64,000 nucleotides of DNA from Lysinibacillus timonensis. Lineage in GTDB: Bacteria; Bacillota; Bacilli; Bacillales_A; Planococcaceae. This document shows positions 1-8,697 of the stretch, piece after piece; position 1 is the stretch's first letter; the number at the start of each line of letters is the position of its first letter. Below the pieces are notes generated by a model. That model was given only the letters and a program-made list of their open reading frames with translations, did not search any database and was not told the origin of the DNA. Both the position numbers and the translations under genes were made by a program. The stretch covers positions 3,556,001-3,620,000 of the forward strand of contig NZ_LT985980.1 in NCBI RefSeq assembly GCF_900291985.1. The letters run 5' to 3'.

Positions 1-894
1 GCAGTAATGGGAAGAACAACGAATATGCGTGATCTTCCTACTTGGTTTAAAGAAGGTACAGCAGAATTCTTAGCCGGTGCTGATGAGCGATTGAAAGTTG
101 ATTCAAATAATGGTGCAGATTTTGCAACGTTAAAAAACGAGATAGATTCTTGGGATAGTACAAGTGCTGATTACTCAGCAGCGTATGCAGCGGTGAAATA
201 CTTAGATGCACAGTTAACTGATGCTGGTCATGATGGTATCAAATCATTTTTTGATGAGATAAAGCTAGTAAGTGAAGGTGGTAACGGTAGTAGTTTTGAT
301 CAAGCATTTACAGATTTATTAGGAATTAATGCAGCAACTTTTATTGCTGATTTCAAAGTAAATGCAACACTTGCAAACTCTGGTATTGACTTAACCGATA
401 CAGATACTGGAGCAATTGGAGGGGGAACGGATCATTCCACAGTACCAGATACAATTAATGCTGATTTAACGAATCCGCTTTCGGGATTTACAGAAAACTG
501 GCCTGCTTTTGATGAAGTAACAACATCTACTCTACGATTAGGGAAGTTTATAAATGTTGGACTAACAAATGCGACAAGTAAATCATTAGGGATAGATAAT
601 GTCAATATCTTGAGTTCAACAGATGATAATATCTCTATTTTTGATGGTGCAATTACATATGTGTCATCTGAACGTGCAAAATTGGGAGCATATCAAAATC
701 GTTTAGAAAAAGCCATGTCAGTAGCATCAAATTCTGAAGAGAATCTGACAAGTGCAGAGTCTCGTATTCGTGATGTAGATATGGCAAAAGAAGTTATGAA
801 TCAAACAAGACAATCAATACTAGCACAGGCTGCACAAGCAATGCTTGCTCAGTCGAATCAAAAGCCTCAAAGTGTCTTACAACTAATAGGATGA
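1..894 (+). CDS. Flagellin with collagenase-like (flagellinolysin) insert, 5' truncated by window edge
   Basis: Filament subunit whose central variable region appears to be a zinc protease. The reading frame is open from base 1, so the N-terminal D0/D1 part lies outside the window. The first residues contain LPTWFKEGTAEFLAG, which closely matches the gluzincin helix of clostridial collagenase (family M9), where the Glu of WFxEG is the third zinc ligand (codon at 52-54 here). The HExxH motif should lie just upstream of base 1. The last ~80 residues are the conserved flagellin C-terminus (AESRIRDVDMAKE, QAAQAMLAQ, SVLQLIG). Known biology: flagellinolysins carry this insert in flagellin and give proteolytic filaments. 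Function of this copy is inferred, because the HExxH cannot be seen. Followed by a terminator at 907-936. Confidence 0.85.
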   Translation, partial: AVMGRTTNMRDLPTWFKEGTAEFLAGADERLKVDSNNGADFATLKNEIDSWDSTSADYSAAYAAVKYLDAQLTDAGHDGIKSFFDEIKLVSEGGNGSSFDQAFTDLLGINAATFIADFKVNATLANSGIDLTDTDTGAIGGGTDHSTVPDTINADLTNPLSGFTENWPAFDEVTTSTLRLGKFINVGLTNATSKSLGIDNVNILSSTDDNISIFDGAITYVSSERAKLGAYQNRLEKAMSVASNSEENLTSAESRIRDVDMAKEVMNQTRQSILAQAAQAMLAQSNQKPQSVLQLIG

Positions 895-906
895 TACATC
901 TAGTTA

Positions 907-936
907 TGCTCACCTGTAATAGGGTGGGCATTTTTT
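907..936 (+). terminator. Intrinsic terminator of the first flagellin gene
   Basis: Stem GCTCACC (908-914) with GGTGGGC (923-929), one G-U pair, followed by six T. It isolates the flagellin from the flaG promoter downstream. Confidence 0.8.
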
Positions 937-970
937 AGCGGATATTTATAGTAAAGTTCGTGGAACAGCT

Positions 971-996
971 TAAATTAACACAAAAAATACCGATAA
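971..996 (+). promoter_or_regulatory. Sigma-D-like promoter for flaG-fliD-fliS-fliT
   Basis: TAAA (971-974), a 14-nt spacer, then ACCGATAA (989-996). The sigma-D (FliA-type) consensus is TAAA-N14-16-GCCGATAT, so two positions of the -10 differ. Its place 35 nt before flaG and the motility content of the operon support it. Confidence 0.65.
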
Positions 997-1030
997 AAGA
1001 TTTAGAACCGTTGAGAGGGGCAAGAATTGA

Positions 1031-1426
1031 ATGGTGAATCGTATTTCTGATAGTGGTTTTAATGTTTCAGATAGTACTGCTTTAAAGAGCGAACGTATAA
1101 AAAGTAGAGATATTGATATTTCATTAACTTCTAGTAATGCACAAGTTAATATGACAATAACAGAAAATTCATCACAAGAAAACTCAACAGAAGAAACTTT
1201 ACCTGCTGAAAAAGTGCAGCAAATGACCGAAAGTTTAAACACTTTATTAGAAACTACTAATACAAAATTAAGATATGAGTTCCATGAAAAGTTGGAAAAA
1301 TACTATGTAACGCTAGTGGATTCAAAAACTGATCAGGTAGTTCAAGAAATCCCAAATAAAAAGTTAATGGATATGTATGCAGCTATGCTAGATTTTGTGG
1401 GATTGTTTATTGATAAAAAAATTTAG
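1031..1426 (+). CDS. flaG: FlaG family flagellar protein
   Basis: 131-residue FlaG/YvyC homologue. The N-terminal half is polar and low in complexity. The C-terminal half has the family core (LRYEFHEKLEKYYVTLVDSKT, then QEIPNKKLMDMYAAMLDFVGLF). The role is not well fixed; FlaG proteins influence filament length and are usually encoded beside the filament cap gene. ATG start with a GAGAGGGG ribosome site about 10 nt upstream. First gene of a four-gene run flaG-fliD-fliS-fliT on one strand with tiny gaps, behind a sigma-D-like promoter. The fliD ribosome site overlaps the flaG stop, which suggests coupled translation. Confidence 0.85.
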   Translation: MVNRISDSGFNVSDSTALKSERIKSRDIDISLTSSNAQVNMTITENSSQENSTEETLPAEKVQQMTESLNTLLETTNTKLRYEFHEKLEKYYVTLVDSKTDQVVQEIPNKKLMDMYAAMLDFVGLFIDKKI

Positions 1427-1441
1427 GTGGTAGGTGATAGT

Positions 1442-2986
1442 ATGGCTTTGAGAATTAGTGGCCTCGCAAGTGGAATGGATACAGAAACAATGGTTAAGGA
1501 ATTAATGACGGCAGAACGTCTTCCATTAGACAAAATTTCTAAGAAAAAACAATATACAGAATGGCAAAGAGATGATTATCGTGCTGTTAACCGTACATTA
1601 TATGATTTTAAAAATTTAATTAATGATAACTTATTACGACAATCTACATTTATTAAGAAAAAAGTATCAGCTACTGCTGAGAATGATGTCTCTATAAAAA
1701 ATATTAATTCAGTAAGTGACTTTTCTGGTAGGATTCGAGTAACTCAACTCGCTGAAGCTGCTACTATGCAAAGTACAAGTAGAGTTGTATCTTCTGAAGC
1801 GGATTTAAAAGAGAAATTCTCAGAATCTATGCCAGGTATGACAATTCCGCCATATTTTACAATTCATGCAATCAAAGAAGACGGTTCATCGTTAGATGAT
1901 GGGTATCAAGTTAACATAACGAGTGAATCAACTTTACAAAGTGTAATGGATGATATTAACAAGAACTCTGGTGTTAATGTTATTTTCGACTCTTTTACCG
2001 GAAAATTGGCTTTTACTGCTAAACATAGTGGAGATGTAGCAGATGTAAAAGATGTAGATGGTAATATAACTACAAGGAACCCTGAAATAGTGTTTTCTGG
2101 TGATATTACATTTCTAAATATCAATTCGGACAATGTTGCGGCAGAAGAGGTAGGAAACGGTACTCTTGGTAAAAATGCCATATTTAATTTAAATGGACTA
2201 TCTACTGAAAGAAACACTAATACATTTCAAATTAGTGGTTATGAACTTACATTAAAACAAGCAAATAACAGTGATATCACATTCAGTTCGGAACCAGATG
2301 TAAATTCGATTCTCGAGTCGGTTACAAAATTTGTTGATGAATACAATAAGATTATCAAAGACTTAAACAGTCAAATTCGAGAGACAAAGTACCGTGATTA
2401 TGAACCTTTAACGGATGCCGAAAGAGAAGAATTAACTGAGGATCAAATTGAGAAATGGGAAGAAAAGGCCAAAAGTGGTACATTAAAAAACGATAGTATA
2501 ATCACTAGTGTATTAAATCAAATGCGCTCTGCTTTAACTATGCCTGTAGACGGTGTATTAGGTGCAAACTCATTAAAGAAGATTGGAATTAATACCTCAA
2601 CCGATTATTTAGCACACGGAGAATTATCGATTGATGAAACTAAACTTAGAGCTGCAATTGCAGAAGATCCAAATCAAATTTATGAATTATTCGCCGCTGA
2701 TGGAGAGAAGGATTCTGAAATAGGATTAGCTAGAAGAATGACAGCTTCATTAGAAGATGCTAGATCGAAAATTATTGAGAAAGCAGGTTCAGATTCATCA
2801 GTTGATAATACCTTTACACTAGGACGTTTATTAAATAATTATGATGATCAAATAGAGCGTTTCGAAGATCGATTAGAGCAAGTGGAAAATCGATATTGGA
2901 AACAATTTACCGCTATGGAACAGGCCATTCAAAAAGCTAATTCACAGTCATCTTATCTAATGAACATGTTCAGTACTGGATACTAG
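1442..2986 (+). CDS. fliD: Flagellar filament cap protein FliD (HAP2)
   Basis: Caps the growing flagellar filament and helps flagellin subunits fold into place. 514 residues. The N-terminus ALRISGLASGMDTETMVKELM and the following YTEWQRDDYRAVNRTLYDFKN are typical FliD_N. The C-terminal part has the FliD_C pattern (LGRLLNNYDDQIERFEDRLEQVENRYWKQFTAME), a coiled coil ending near the C-terminus. I start at ATG 1442, because ALRISGLASGMD is the usual N-terminus and AGGTGAT lies just upstream; a GTG at 1427, directly after the flaG stop, would add only five residues. Second gene of the flaG-fliD-fliS-fliT run. Confidence 0.93.
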   Translation: MALRISGLASGMDTETMVKELMTAERLPLDKISKKKQYTEWQRDDYRAVNRTLYDFKNLINDNLLRQSTFIKKKVSATAENDVSIKNINSVSDFSGRIRVTQLAEAATMQSTSRVVSSEADLKEKFSESMPGMTIPPYFTIHAIKEDGSSLDDGYQVNITSESTLQSVMDDINKNSGVNVIFDSFTGKLAFTAKHSGDVADVKDVDGNITTRNPEIVFSGDITFLNINSDNVAAEEVGNGTLGKNAIFNLNGLSTERNTNTFQISGYELTLKQANNSDITFSSEPDVNSILESVTKFVDEYNKIIKDLNSQIRETKYRDYEPLTDAEREELTEDQIEKWEEKAKSGTLKNDSIITSVLNQMRSALTMPVDGVLGANSLKKIGINTSTDYLAHGELSIDETKLRAAIAEDPNQIYELFAADGEKDSEIGLARRMTASLEDARSKIIEKAGSDSSVDNTFTLGRLLNNYDDQIERFEDRLEQVENRYWKQFTAMEQAIQKANSQSSYLMNMFSTGY

Positions 2987-3021
2987 TTAAATATAGGAAA
3001 CAAATTAGAGGAGTGCACAAA

Positions 3022-3423
3022 TTGGCAATGAACAATCCATATAAATCATATCAACAAAATAGTGTCTTACAATCGTCTCCTGGGGAATTGACTTTAATGC
3101 TTTATACTGGGTGTTTGAAGTTTTTGAATCAGGCGAAAAAGGGAATTGAAACAAAAAATATAGAGCTAAAGAATACTAATATTCAAAAGTCACAAAATAT
3201 TATACGAGAATTAATGATTACATTAGACATGTCAGTTCCAGTCTCTAATCAATTATCGTTATTGTATGAATATATGCTTCAGCGTCTAGTCGAAGCTAAT
3301 ATAAAAAATGACATTGATTTAATTGTTGAAGTAGAGGGATATGTTATTGATTTTCGAGATACTTGGAAACAAGTAATTCAAATGAATCGACAAAAACAAT
3401 ATGCTAATTCTGGTGAAATATGA
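3022..3423 (+). CDS. fliS: Flagellar export chaperone FliS
   Basis: Cytosolic chaperone that binds the C-terminal D0 helix of flagellin and prevents early polymerisation. 133 residues, a normal length. The start MAMNNPYKSYQQNSVLQSSPGELTLMLYTGCLKFL is the family signature (NPY.aYQ.nsv..aspgeL..mLYdG). I choose TTG 3022: it lies 8 nt after AGAGGAG (3007-3013) and gives the usual MAxxNPY start. The upstream GTG at 3013 sits inside that ribosome site, and ATG 3028 is too far from it. The stop overlaps the fliT start as ATGA, so the two are translationally coupled. With two flagellin genes next door, it probably serves both. Confidence 0.93.
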   Translation: MAMNNPYKSYQQNSVLQSSPGELTLMLYTGCLKFLNQAKKGIETKNIELKNTNIQKSQNIIRELMITLDMSVPVSNQLSLLYEYMLQRLVEANIKNDIDLIVEVEGYVIDFRDTWKQVIQMNRQKQYANSGEI

Positions 3424-3773
3424 TTCGTGAAAGCTTAAAAGATTGGCAAAAAATAACTGAAGAGTTGATTGGAATTCTAAAAGTGTTTGATCAAACAAAG
3501 CGAGAAGATGGAATACAACAAATAAATCAATTATTAGAAAAGCGTGAAAACCTCCGATTAAACATTATACCGCCATTTACCAGTGATGAAAATTTACTAG
3601 GCGGTAAACTTATTGAAGTCGAAAAAGAACTTAATAAACTATTAAATTTTATTATTAAAGGTATTCGTAGTGACATTGAGTTAAGCCAGAAAAAGAAAAC
3701 ATCTTTACACGCTTATGTAAACCCGTATAAACAAGTTTATAGAGACGGAACCTTTTATGATAAAAAAAAATAG
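3420..3773 (+). CDS. fliT: FliT-like flagellar chaperone
   Basis: 117-residue helical protein overlapping the end of fliS. In this position Bacillales encode FliT, a small chaperone that binds FliD; the assignment rests on order, size, helical content and the C-terminal pattern YVNPYKQVYRDGTFYDKKK, which resembles the short xDGxFxDKxK tail of Bacillus FliT. Sequence similarity in this family is weak. Last gene of the operon, followed immediately by an intrinsic terminator (3781-3802). Confidence 0.75.
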   Translation: MIRESLKDWQKITEELIGILKVFDQTKREDGIQQINQLLEKRENLRLNIIPPFTSDENLLGGKLIEVEKELNKLLNFIIKGIRSDIELSQKKKTSLHAYVNPYKQVYRDGTFYDKKK

Positions 3774-3780
3774 TCAAAAT

Positions 3781-3802
3781 AGACCTTTTAGGTCTTTTTT
3801 TG
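3781..3802 (+). terminator. Terminator after fliT
   Basis: Stem AGACC (3781-3785) with GGTCT (3791-3795), loop TTTTA, followed by a run of T. Short, but well placed 8 nt after the fliT stop. Confidence 0.7.
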
Positions 3803-3825
3803 TTTTGAAATAGGGTAAAAATAAC

Positions 3826-3852
3826 TAAATAAGTAGTGCGTTTAGCCGATAT
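3826..3852 (+). promoter_or_regulatory. Sigma-D promoter of the second flagellin gene
   Basis: TAAA (3826-3829), a 15-nt spacer, then GCCGATAT (3845-3852). This is an exact match to the sigma-D consensus, as in B. subtilis hag. It predicts expression together with the other late flagellar genes. Confidence 0.92.
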
Positions 3853-3933
3853 AATTTAAAGATTGTTTAATAAGATATTTTACAAAATGTCATTTTATGA
3901 TTGTGATATTTTGGAAAATAGGGGGATTAAGTA

Positions 3934-5526
3934 ATGCGAGTAAGACATAATATTTCTGCATTAAACACTAATAATAAATTACAGCAGAATAATAAAACGA
4001 TGTCAAAATCATTAGAAAGGTTATCATCTGGCCTTAGAATTAATAGCGCTGCTGATGATGCCGCTGGTTTATCCATATCTGAAAAAATGCGTGGACAAAT
4101 AAGAGGGTTAGAACAGGCTGAACACAATATCCAGGACGGAATATCACTTGTTCAAACTGCTGAAAGCGGATTATTTGATATACATGAACAATTGCATCGT
4201 GCTAGAGAACTTACTGTTCAAGCTTCAAATGATACATTAACGACTAAAGATAGAGAAGTAATTCAAAAAGAAATTGATGAAATAAAAGCTGGAATAAATG
4301 ATATTGCCAATCATACGCATTTTAATAATATAAAATTATTAAATGGTGAGAAACCACCAATTGGAGGTATTCAAGGAGGAAACGGTCGTCCAGGATATAA
4401 TTTTGAAAATGCGTTGTCTCTAAATGTAGATACTATTGGAAGTTTCGCCTTAAGTACAGACTTAGGATATCCAGGAACAGAGGATGATAATAATCAAATA
4501 TTAATTTATGGTTCTGGTAGTAACTCTAGACCTCAACTAATTATTGATAATGTCAGTTATGATATAAAAAACTTTGTATCTCAAAATACGGTCAATGATA
4601 ATGGAACATTTAAGACTATTTACGATATAAATAATGTAGAAGTAACTCAAACTGTGAAGATTGTAAATGATAAATTTGAGTTTAGATATAATATTACAAA
4701 TAATAGTTCTGAAGATCGAAACATAGGATTTTATTTCCATATGGATACAATGCTTGGTAATGATGACACTGCACCATTTAGAGTAAATGGTACTGATCTA
4801 ACAACTGAAGAAGGTTTTTCAGGCAGTTCGTTGCCAGACACTTTTGAAGTTTATAATGATTCAGGAAATCCTGATATTAAGGTAATGGGTGTTCTGAAAG
4901 GTCCCGATATTTTAGAAGAACCTAGCGAGTTAAGAGTTGGTAGATATAGTGATGTTTCGAATGCGCTTGGATGGACGGATACAAATGATTCAGTAGGAGA
5001 TAGTGGATATGGATTGCTATGGTCTAATCGGACAATAGTAGCTAATAGTTCATTTGAAGTGAATACCTTTTACGGAATGGGAGTTCCACCTACGATTGAG
5101 GATCCAACAAATATAGCAACAGAAGAAGGTCCATATGATATATCACTACAGGTAGGAGCAAATAGTGGTAATAACTTTATAGTTGGATTATCAGATGTGA
5201 GAGCAGCTAAATTAGATATCGATGATGTTGAGGTTGATCCTATAGAAAGAGCTATAGAGGCATTGGAGAAAATAGATGGTGCAATTCAAAAAGTATCTTC
5301 TGAACGTACAAAGTATGGTGCTTATCAAAATGGATTAGAGAATACATATGCCAATGTAACAAACACATCTCTTAACTTGACTGCATCAGAATCGAGAATT
5401 CGTGATGTCGATATGGCAAAGGAAATGATGAAACAAACAAAGGATTCAATTCTTACTCAAGCAGCACAGGCAATGTTGGCTCAAGCAAACCAACAACCTC
5501 AGAGTGTTTTACAACTTATCTCCTGA
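3934..5526 (+). CDS. hag: Flagellin with large atypical central insert
   Basis: Filament subunit, 530 residues, far longer than the ~300 of typical Bacillus Hag. Residues 1-135 are canonical D0/D1 (MRVRHNISALNTNNKLQQNN, LSSGLRINSAADDAAGLSIS) and the last ~90 are canonical (AESRIRDVDMAKEMM, QAAQAMLAQANQQPQSVLQL). Residues ~140-430 are a separate beta-rich block (for example VEVTQTVKIVNDKFEFRYNI and, near residue 270, MDTMLGNDDTAPF). By eye this block resembles a beta-sandwich of extracellular proteins rather than a common D2/D3 domain, and it differs from the protease insert of the first flagellin. It would project from the filament surface. Good ribosome site (AGGGGGA) and a consensus sigma-D promoter. 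hag is used for the family; which of the two is the major filament protein is unknown. Confidence 0.9.
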   Translation: MRVRHNISALNTNNKLQQNNKTMSKSLERLSSGLRINSAADDAAGLSISEKMRGQIRGLEQAEHNIQDGISLVQTAESGLFDIHEQLHRARELTVQASNDTLTTKDREVIQKEIDEIKAGINDIANHTHFNNIKLLNGEKPPIGGIQGGNGRPGYNFENALSLNVDTIGSFALSTDLGYPGTEDDNNQILIYGSGSNSRPQLIIDNVSYDIKNFVSQNTVNDNGTFKTIYDINNVEVTQTVKIVNDKFEFRYNITNNSSEDRNIGFYFHMDTMLGNDDTAPFRVNGTDLTTEEGFSGSSLPDTFEVYNDSGNPDIKVMGVLKGPDILEEPSELRVGRYSDVSNALGWTDTNDSVGDSGYGLLWSNRTIVANSSFEVNTFYGMGVPPTIEDPTNIATEEGPYDISLQVGANSGNNFIVGLSDVRAAKLDIDDVEVDPIERAIEALEKIDGAIQKVSSERTKYGAYQNGLENTYANVTNTSLNLTASESRIRDVDMAKEMMKQTKDSILTQAAQAMLAQANQQPQSVLQLIS

Positions 5527-5570
5527 TATATAGAAATTACTTTAATGTATAAAATATTGATTATTTTATT

Positions 5571-5611
5571 AAGTCTTACATCTAAATTTTTGGTGTAAGA
5601 CTTTTGTTTTT
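5571..5611 (+). terminator. Terminator after the second flagellin
   Basis: Perfect 10-bp stem AAGTCTTACA (5571-5580) with TGTAAGACTT (5594-5603), followed by a T-rich tract. Confidence 0.88.
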
Positions 5612-5910
5612 CTAAAACTAGAATAATTTTAACTTTAGTAAAAATTATTTTACGAAGTGCTATCAAAAATTCAGTAGGAATTATAAAATCATTATTTGAA
5701 AGTTTAGATAGAAGTTTTTCCCTTTATAAGCCAAACTATTTAGTTACTCTTAAAATTTACAAAACTGCAAAGAAAATCTCAAACATATTTACAATTTTTT
5801 GAACATGAAACAAAAATCCCCTAGTTATGTTAAGGAAATCAGTCGACATTTATCGCTTAAATATCAATAATAGAGGTATAAAAGTTGACCGGTTGATCGG
5901 AGGAAACTCA
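5612..5910. other. AT-rich gap before the PilZ gene
   Basis: About 300 bases between the flagellin terminator and the PilZ start. It is very AT-rich and presumably holds the PilZ promoter, but I see no convincing promoter, structure or ORF. An in-frame ATG at 5827 could extend the PilZ gene by 28 residues, but it has no ribosome site. Confidence 0.4.
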
Positions 5911-6315
5911 ATGAAATTTAAACGTCAGGAAGGGTTTCGGTTTGTGTTCAATGAACCTATCGAAGCGAAATTCGTTCTATTAAGTAAGGATGCTCGAGTA
6001 GATTCTGAATCCTTAGATGATATGGATAAAGTAGCGTATCCTTGTAAGATTTTAGATTTAAGTCCGCAGGGTATAAAAATTTATTCGGATGCCAAAATTG
6101 GTGAATATGTGCTTCAGCCATTTCAACTGGAGATTCATTTCGTTCTCGATGTGACTGACATAAAAGCTATAGGTGAAATCGTATGGTCTAAGCCTTTTGG
6201 ACAAGGTAAGCAGTATGGGGTTCATATAATCGATCAGCCTGAAATTGTGGACTTAATCATTCGTGAAATGAAAGAACGTAGACGCAAAGAAGTGCTTTTG
6301 GTGAGGCATCGTTAA
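5911..6315 (+). CDS. PilZ-domain protein (possible c-di-GMP receptor)
   Basis: 134 residues. PilZ domains bind cyclic di-GMP and often tune motility. The C-terminal half of the binding signature is clear: DLSPQGIKI fits DxSxxG. The N-terminal arginine patch is R-QEGF-R, so it has one residue more than the classical RxxxR. The middle is a beta barrel pattern ending in GEIVWSKPFGQGKQYGVHI, as expected. Start at ATG 5911, 7 nt after CGGAGG (5898-5903). It stands alone between flagellin and hpf, so a motility role is suggested by position only. c-di-GMP binding is inferred. Confidence 0.8.
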   Translation: MKFKRQEGFRFVFNEPIEAKFVLLSKDARVDSESLDDMDKVAYPCKILDLSPQGIKIYSDAKIGEYVLQPFQLEIHFVLDVTDIKAIGEIVWSKPFGQGKQYGVHIIDQPEIVDLIIREMKERRRKEVLLVRHR

Positions 6316-6337
6316 TGTGAAAATTGTACGAAAACTT

Positions 6338-6500
6338 ATCCCACATTAATGGGCAGTGACCCCATCTCAAGACTGTTATAAGAATAGTTAAGTATAGATT
6401 GGAGTCAACTGCCCGTAAATGTCCGATTGGTTCAACTATCAATCAGTAGGGAAAAAGAGCCGGTACTGATTGAAGTCTCACTTTATCGAGAAATGAACAT
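6338..6500 (+). ncRNA. Structured RNA candidate upstream of hpf (raiA-motif-like)
   Basis: The 448-nt gap before hpf (a raiA-family gene) contains nested complementary segments. GGGCAGT (6351-6357) pairs with ACTGCCC (6408-6414). TCAATCAGTA (6439-6448) pairs perfectly over 10 bp with TACTGATTGA (6464-6473). There is no protein frame. A conserved RNA called the raiA motif is known upstream of raiA/hpf genes in Firmicutes, so position and structure fit it. I cannot confirm the covariance consensus from memory. It could instead be a long untranslated leader. Confidence 0.5.
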
Positions 6501-6695
6501 GAATTTTGGCAAAATGGCAGGAAAATCTTTACACTATGTAGAATATATTTACATAGGATTAACTTTATTTACCGGAGTTTTACTCTTCTGTAAGTAACGT
6601 TATGAATACGCAAGGTATCATCTTTCAGTTCGAAGCACACAAATTCACTGAATAGGCCTTCGGTGGATGCCACACATTTTTATAGGTAGTTTATC

Positions 6696-6732
6696 TAGCG
6701 AGTTCGATAACATCTAGATGTCAAATTCGCTA
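6696..6732 (+). promoter_or_regulatory. Hairpin in the hpf leader
   Basis: TAGCGA (6696-6701) pairs with TCGCTA (6727-6732), and the inner palindrome ACATCTAGATGT (6710-6721) can pair with itself. It lies ~30 nt before the hpf start, just upstream of the AGGAGG site, and has no T tract. It may influence hpf mRNA stability or translation. Confidence 0.45.
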
Positions 6733-6763
6733 AGGCTCATTTGATGAAAGAGGAGGAGTTTAC

Positions 6764-7315
6764 ATGATTAGATTTAACATTCGTGGTGAAAACATTGAGG
6801 TAACTCCAGCAATACGTGAGTATGTTGAGACCAAAATTGAAAAAATTGAACGTTATTTCGGCAATGATATGGATGCGACTGCCAATGTAAACTTACGTGT
6901 TTACAATGACAAACAAACAAAAGTGGAAGTCACTATTCCTATGAAAAACGTAACACTCCGAGCAGAAGAACATCATCAAGATATGTATGCTGCCATTGAC
7001 CTAATTGTTGATAAATTAGAACGACAAATTCGTAAACATAAAACAAAAGTAAATCGTAAATTCCGTGAGCGTGAGGGGGTAGGTGTTTACTTCGCACAAG
7101 AAGCCGTTTCCGAGACACTACCAACAGATGATGAGGAATTCACAATCGTTCGCACTAAGCAATTTAGCTTAAAGCCAATGGATCAGGAAGAAGCGATTCT
7201 TCAAATGAATTTACTTGGTCATGATTTCTTTATTTTTACTGATGCAGATTCGAATGGTACAAACATTGTGTACAAACGTAAAGATGGGAAATACGGTTTA
7301 ATTGAAACGCAATAG
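6764..7315 (+). CDS. hpf: Ribosome hibernation promoting factor, long form
   Basis: Binds the 30S decoding region and pairs 70S ribosomes into inactive 100S dimers in stationary phase or stress. 183 residues. The N-terminal domain (residues 1-~100) is the RaiA/S30AE fold ([32 protein letters not shown]). The C-terminal domain after a linker ([33 protein letters not shown]) is the dimerisation domain that defines long HPF, as in B. subtilis YvyD. Excellent AGGAGG ribosome site. Its place between flagellar genes and secA matches Bacillus order, although galU/pgi and others now separate it from secA. It ends in a strong terminator. Confidence 0.95.
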   Translation: MIRFNIRGENIEVTPAIREYVETKIEKIERYFGNDMDATANVNLRVYNDKQTKVEVTIPMKNVTLRAEEHHQDMYAAIDLIVDKLERQIRKHKTKVNRKFREREGVGVYFAQEAVSETLPTDDEEFTIVRTKQFSLKPMDQEEAILQMNLLGHDFFIFTDADSNGTNIVYKRKDGKYGLIETQ

Positions 7316-7324
7316 TTAACATTG

Positions 7325-7365
7325 CCCCTAATATTTGACATCAGATGTCACTATTAGGGGTTTTC
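7325..7365 (+). terminator. Terminator after hpf
   Basis: CCCCTAATA (7325-7333) pairs perfectly with TATTAGGGG (7352-7360), with an inner TGACATC/GATGTCA stem, then TTTTC. Confidence 0.9.
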
Positions 7366-7570
7366 TCTTTTTATTAAATTCGATATAATAGTGCTAGATT
7401 ATCCAAAATATTACAAAGTGGAAAAGTGGTAACAATCTACACTAGAATCAACTATCAGTAAAAAATTAATGATTTCTTTGATTTCATTATAAAAGTTTCG
7501 AATTATTATAGTACAATTAGGGTAAGAGAAACTAAAACAATAGTTTTAAAAACGTATCGGAGTTGTTGAA

Positions 7571-8455
7571 ATGAGTAAAAAAGTTAGAAAAGCAGTTATT
7601 CCAGCGGCAGGGTTAGGTACTCGATTCCTACCAGCGACAAAAGCACAACCAAAAGAAATGTTGCCAATTGTCGATAAACCAACAATTCAATATATTGTTG
7701 AAGAAGCTGTTCAATCTGGGATAGAAGATATCATCATTATCAGTGGTCGTAATAAGAGAGCAATCGAAGACCATTTTGATAAGACGTATGAGCTCGAAGA
7801 ATTGCTTGCGCAAAAAGGGAAATGGGATGACTTAAAGGAAATTCAAGAAATCTCCAATCTAGCAAACATCCATTACATCCGTCAAAAAGAACAAAAAGGA
7901 TTAGGGGACGCCATTTACTGTGCTCATCGTTTTATTGGCGATGAACCATTTGCCGTATTACTAGGTGATATCGTGTTGAATGCAGAAACTCCTGCCTTAG
8001 CGCAATTAATTAAAACATACGAGAAAGAACAAGCTTCAGTTATCGGTGTTCAGGAAGTACCATTAAGTGCTGTTCATCAATACGGTGTCATTAACCCAGC
8101 AAATGGAATTGAAAAAGGACAACCAATAGAAGTGAAAGGCTTTGTCGAAAAGCCAAAGGCGGAAGAAGCACCTTCAAACTTGGCCATTATGGGTCGTTAT
8201 GTTTTAACACCAAATATCTTTAAAGCGTTAGAAGCAACAAGACCTGGTGTTGGTGGTGAAATTCAATTAACGGATGCGATCGAGTTATTAAACCATAGTG
8301 AACGTATCGTAGCACAAGATGTTGTCGGCAAGCTTTACGACATCGGCAGCAAGTTCGGATTTATCCAAGCAACACTTGAATTTGCTTTAGAGCGTGATGA
8401 TTTACAAGACAGATTACGCAACTACTTACGTACATTTATGAAAGAGGAATTGTAG
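7571..8455 (+). CDS. galU: UTP--glucose-1-phosphate uridylyltransferase
   Basis: Makes UDP-glucose from glucose-1-phosphate and UTP. UDP-glucose feeds glucolipids, teichoic acid glucosylation and capsule. 294 residues, the normal length of the GalU/GtaB family. The N-terminal nucleotide-binding loop [30 protein letters not shown] is diagnostic. VLLGDIV supplies the metal-binding Asp, and GFVEKP follows. Start at ATG with GGAG upstream. The downstream pgi-pgcA pair supplies glucose-6-phosphate and glucose-1-phosphate, so the three genes form one pathway, although a hairpin separates galU from pgi. Confidence 0.95.
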   Translation: MSKKVRKAVIPAAGLGTRFLPATKAQPKEMLPIVDKPTIQYIVEEAVQSGIEDIIIISGRNKRAIEDHFDKTYELEELLAQKGKWDDLKEIQEISNLANIHYIRQKEQKGLGDAIYCAHRFIGDEPFAVLLGDIVLNAETPALAQLIKTYEKEQASVIGVQEVPLSAVHQYGVINPANGIEKGQPIEVKGFVEKPKAEEAPSNLAIMGRYVLTPNIFKALEATRPGVGGEIQLTDAIELLNHSERIVAQDVVGKLYDIGSKFGFIQATLEFALERDDLQDRLRNYLRTFMKEEL

Positions 8456-8653
8456 GATTAGGGATGGGCCTTTAAAATAGGGAGCTCATTTAATTAGTAG
8501 GAATTGGGTGAATGATGGCACTGCTACTTCACTTGTTATCATTTGTTCCAATGTACGTACAGTTTTCATCCTATTATATTAAGGTAGATATTGTTATTGA
8601 AAGTTTAAAATCTATCCTTTATAACTATATTAGTGATAAATAATAAAAATATA

Positions 8654-8684
8654 GCTTGCTCGATTTGCTTGGGCAAGCATTTTT
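8654..8684 (+). terminator. Terminator-like hairpin directly before pgi
   Basis: GCTTGCTC (8654-8661) pairs with GGGCAAGC (8671-8678), one G-U pair, followed by TTTTTT that runs straight into the pgi ribosome site (AGGAG). It could end galU transcripts or act as an attenuator in the pgi leader. Confidence 0.65.
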
Positions 8685-8697
8685 TAGGAGAAGAAAA

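Noticed and set aside
5827-5910. 28-residue extension of the PilZ protein
   Set aside because: No ribosome site at 5827, whereas CGGAGG is ideally placed for ATG 5911.
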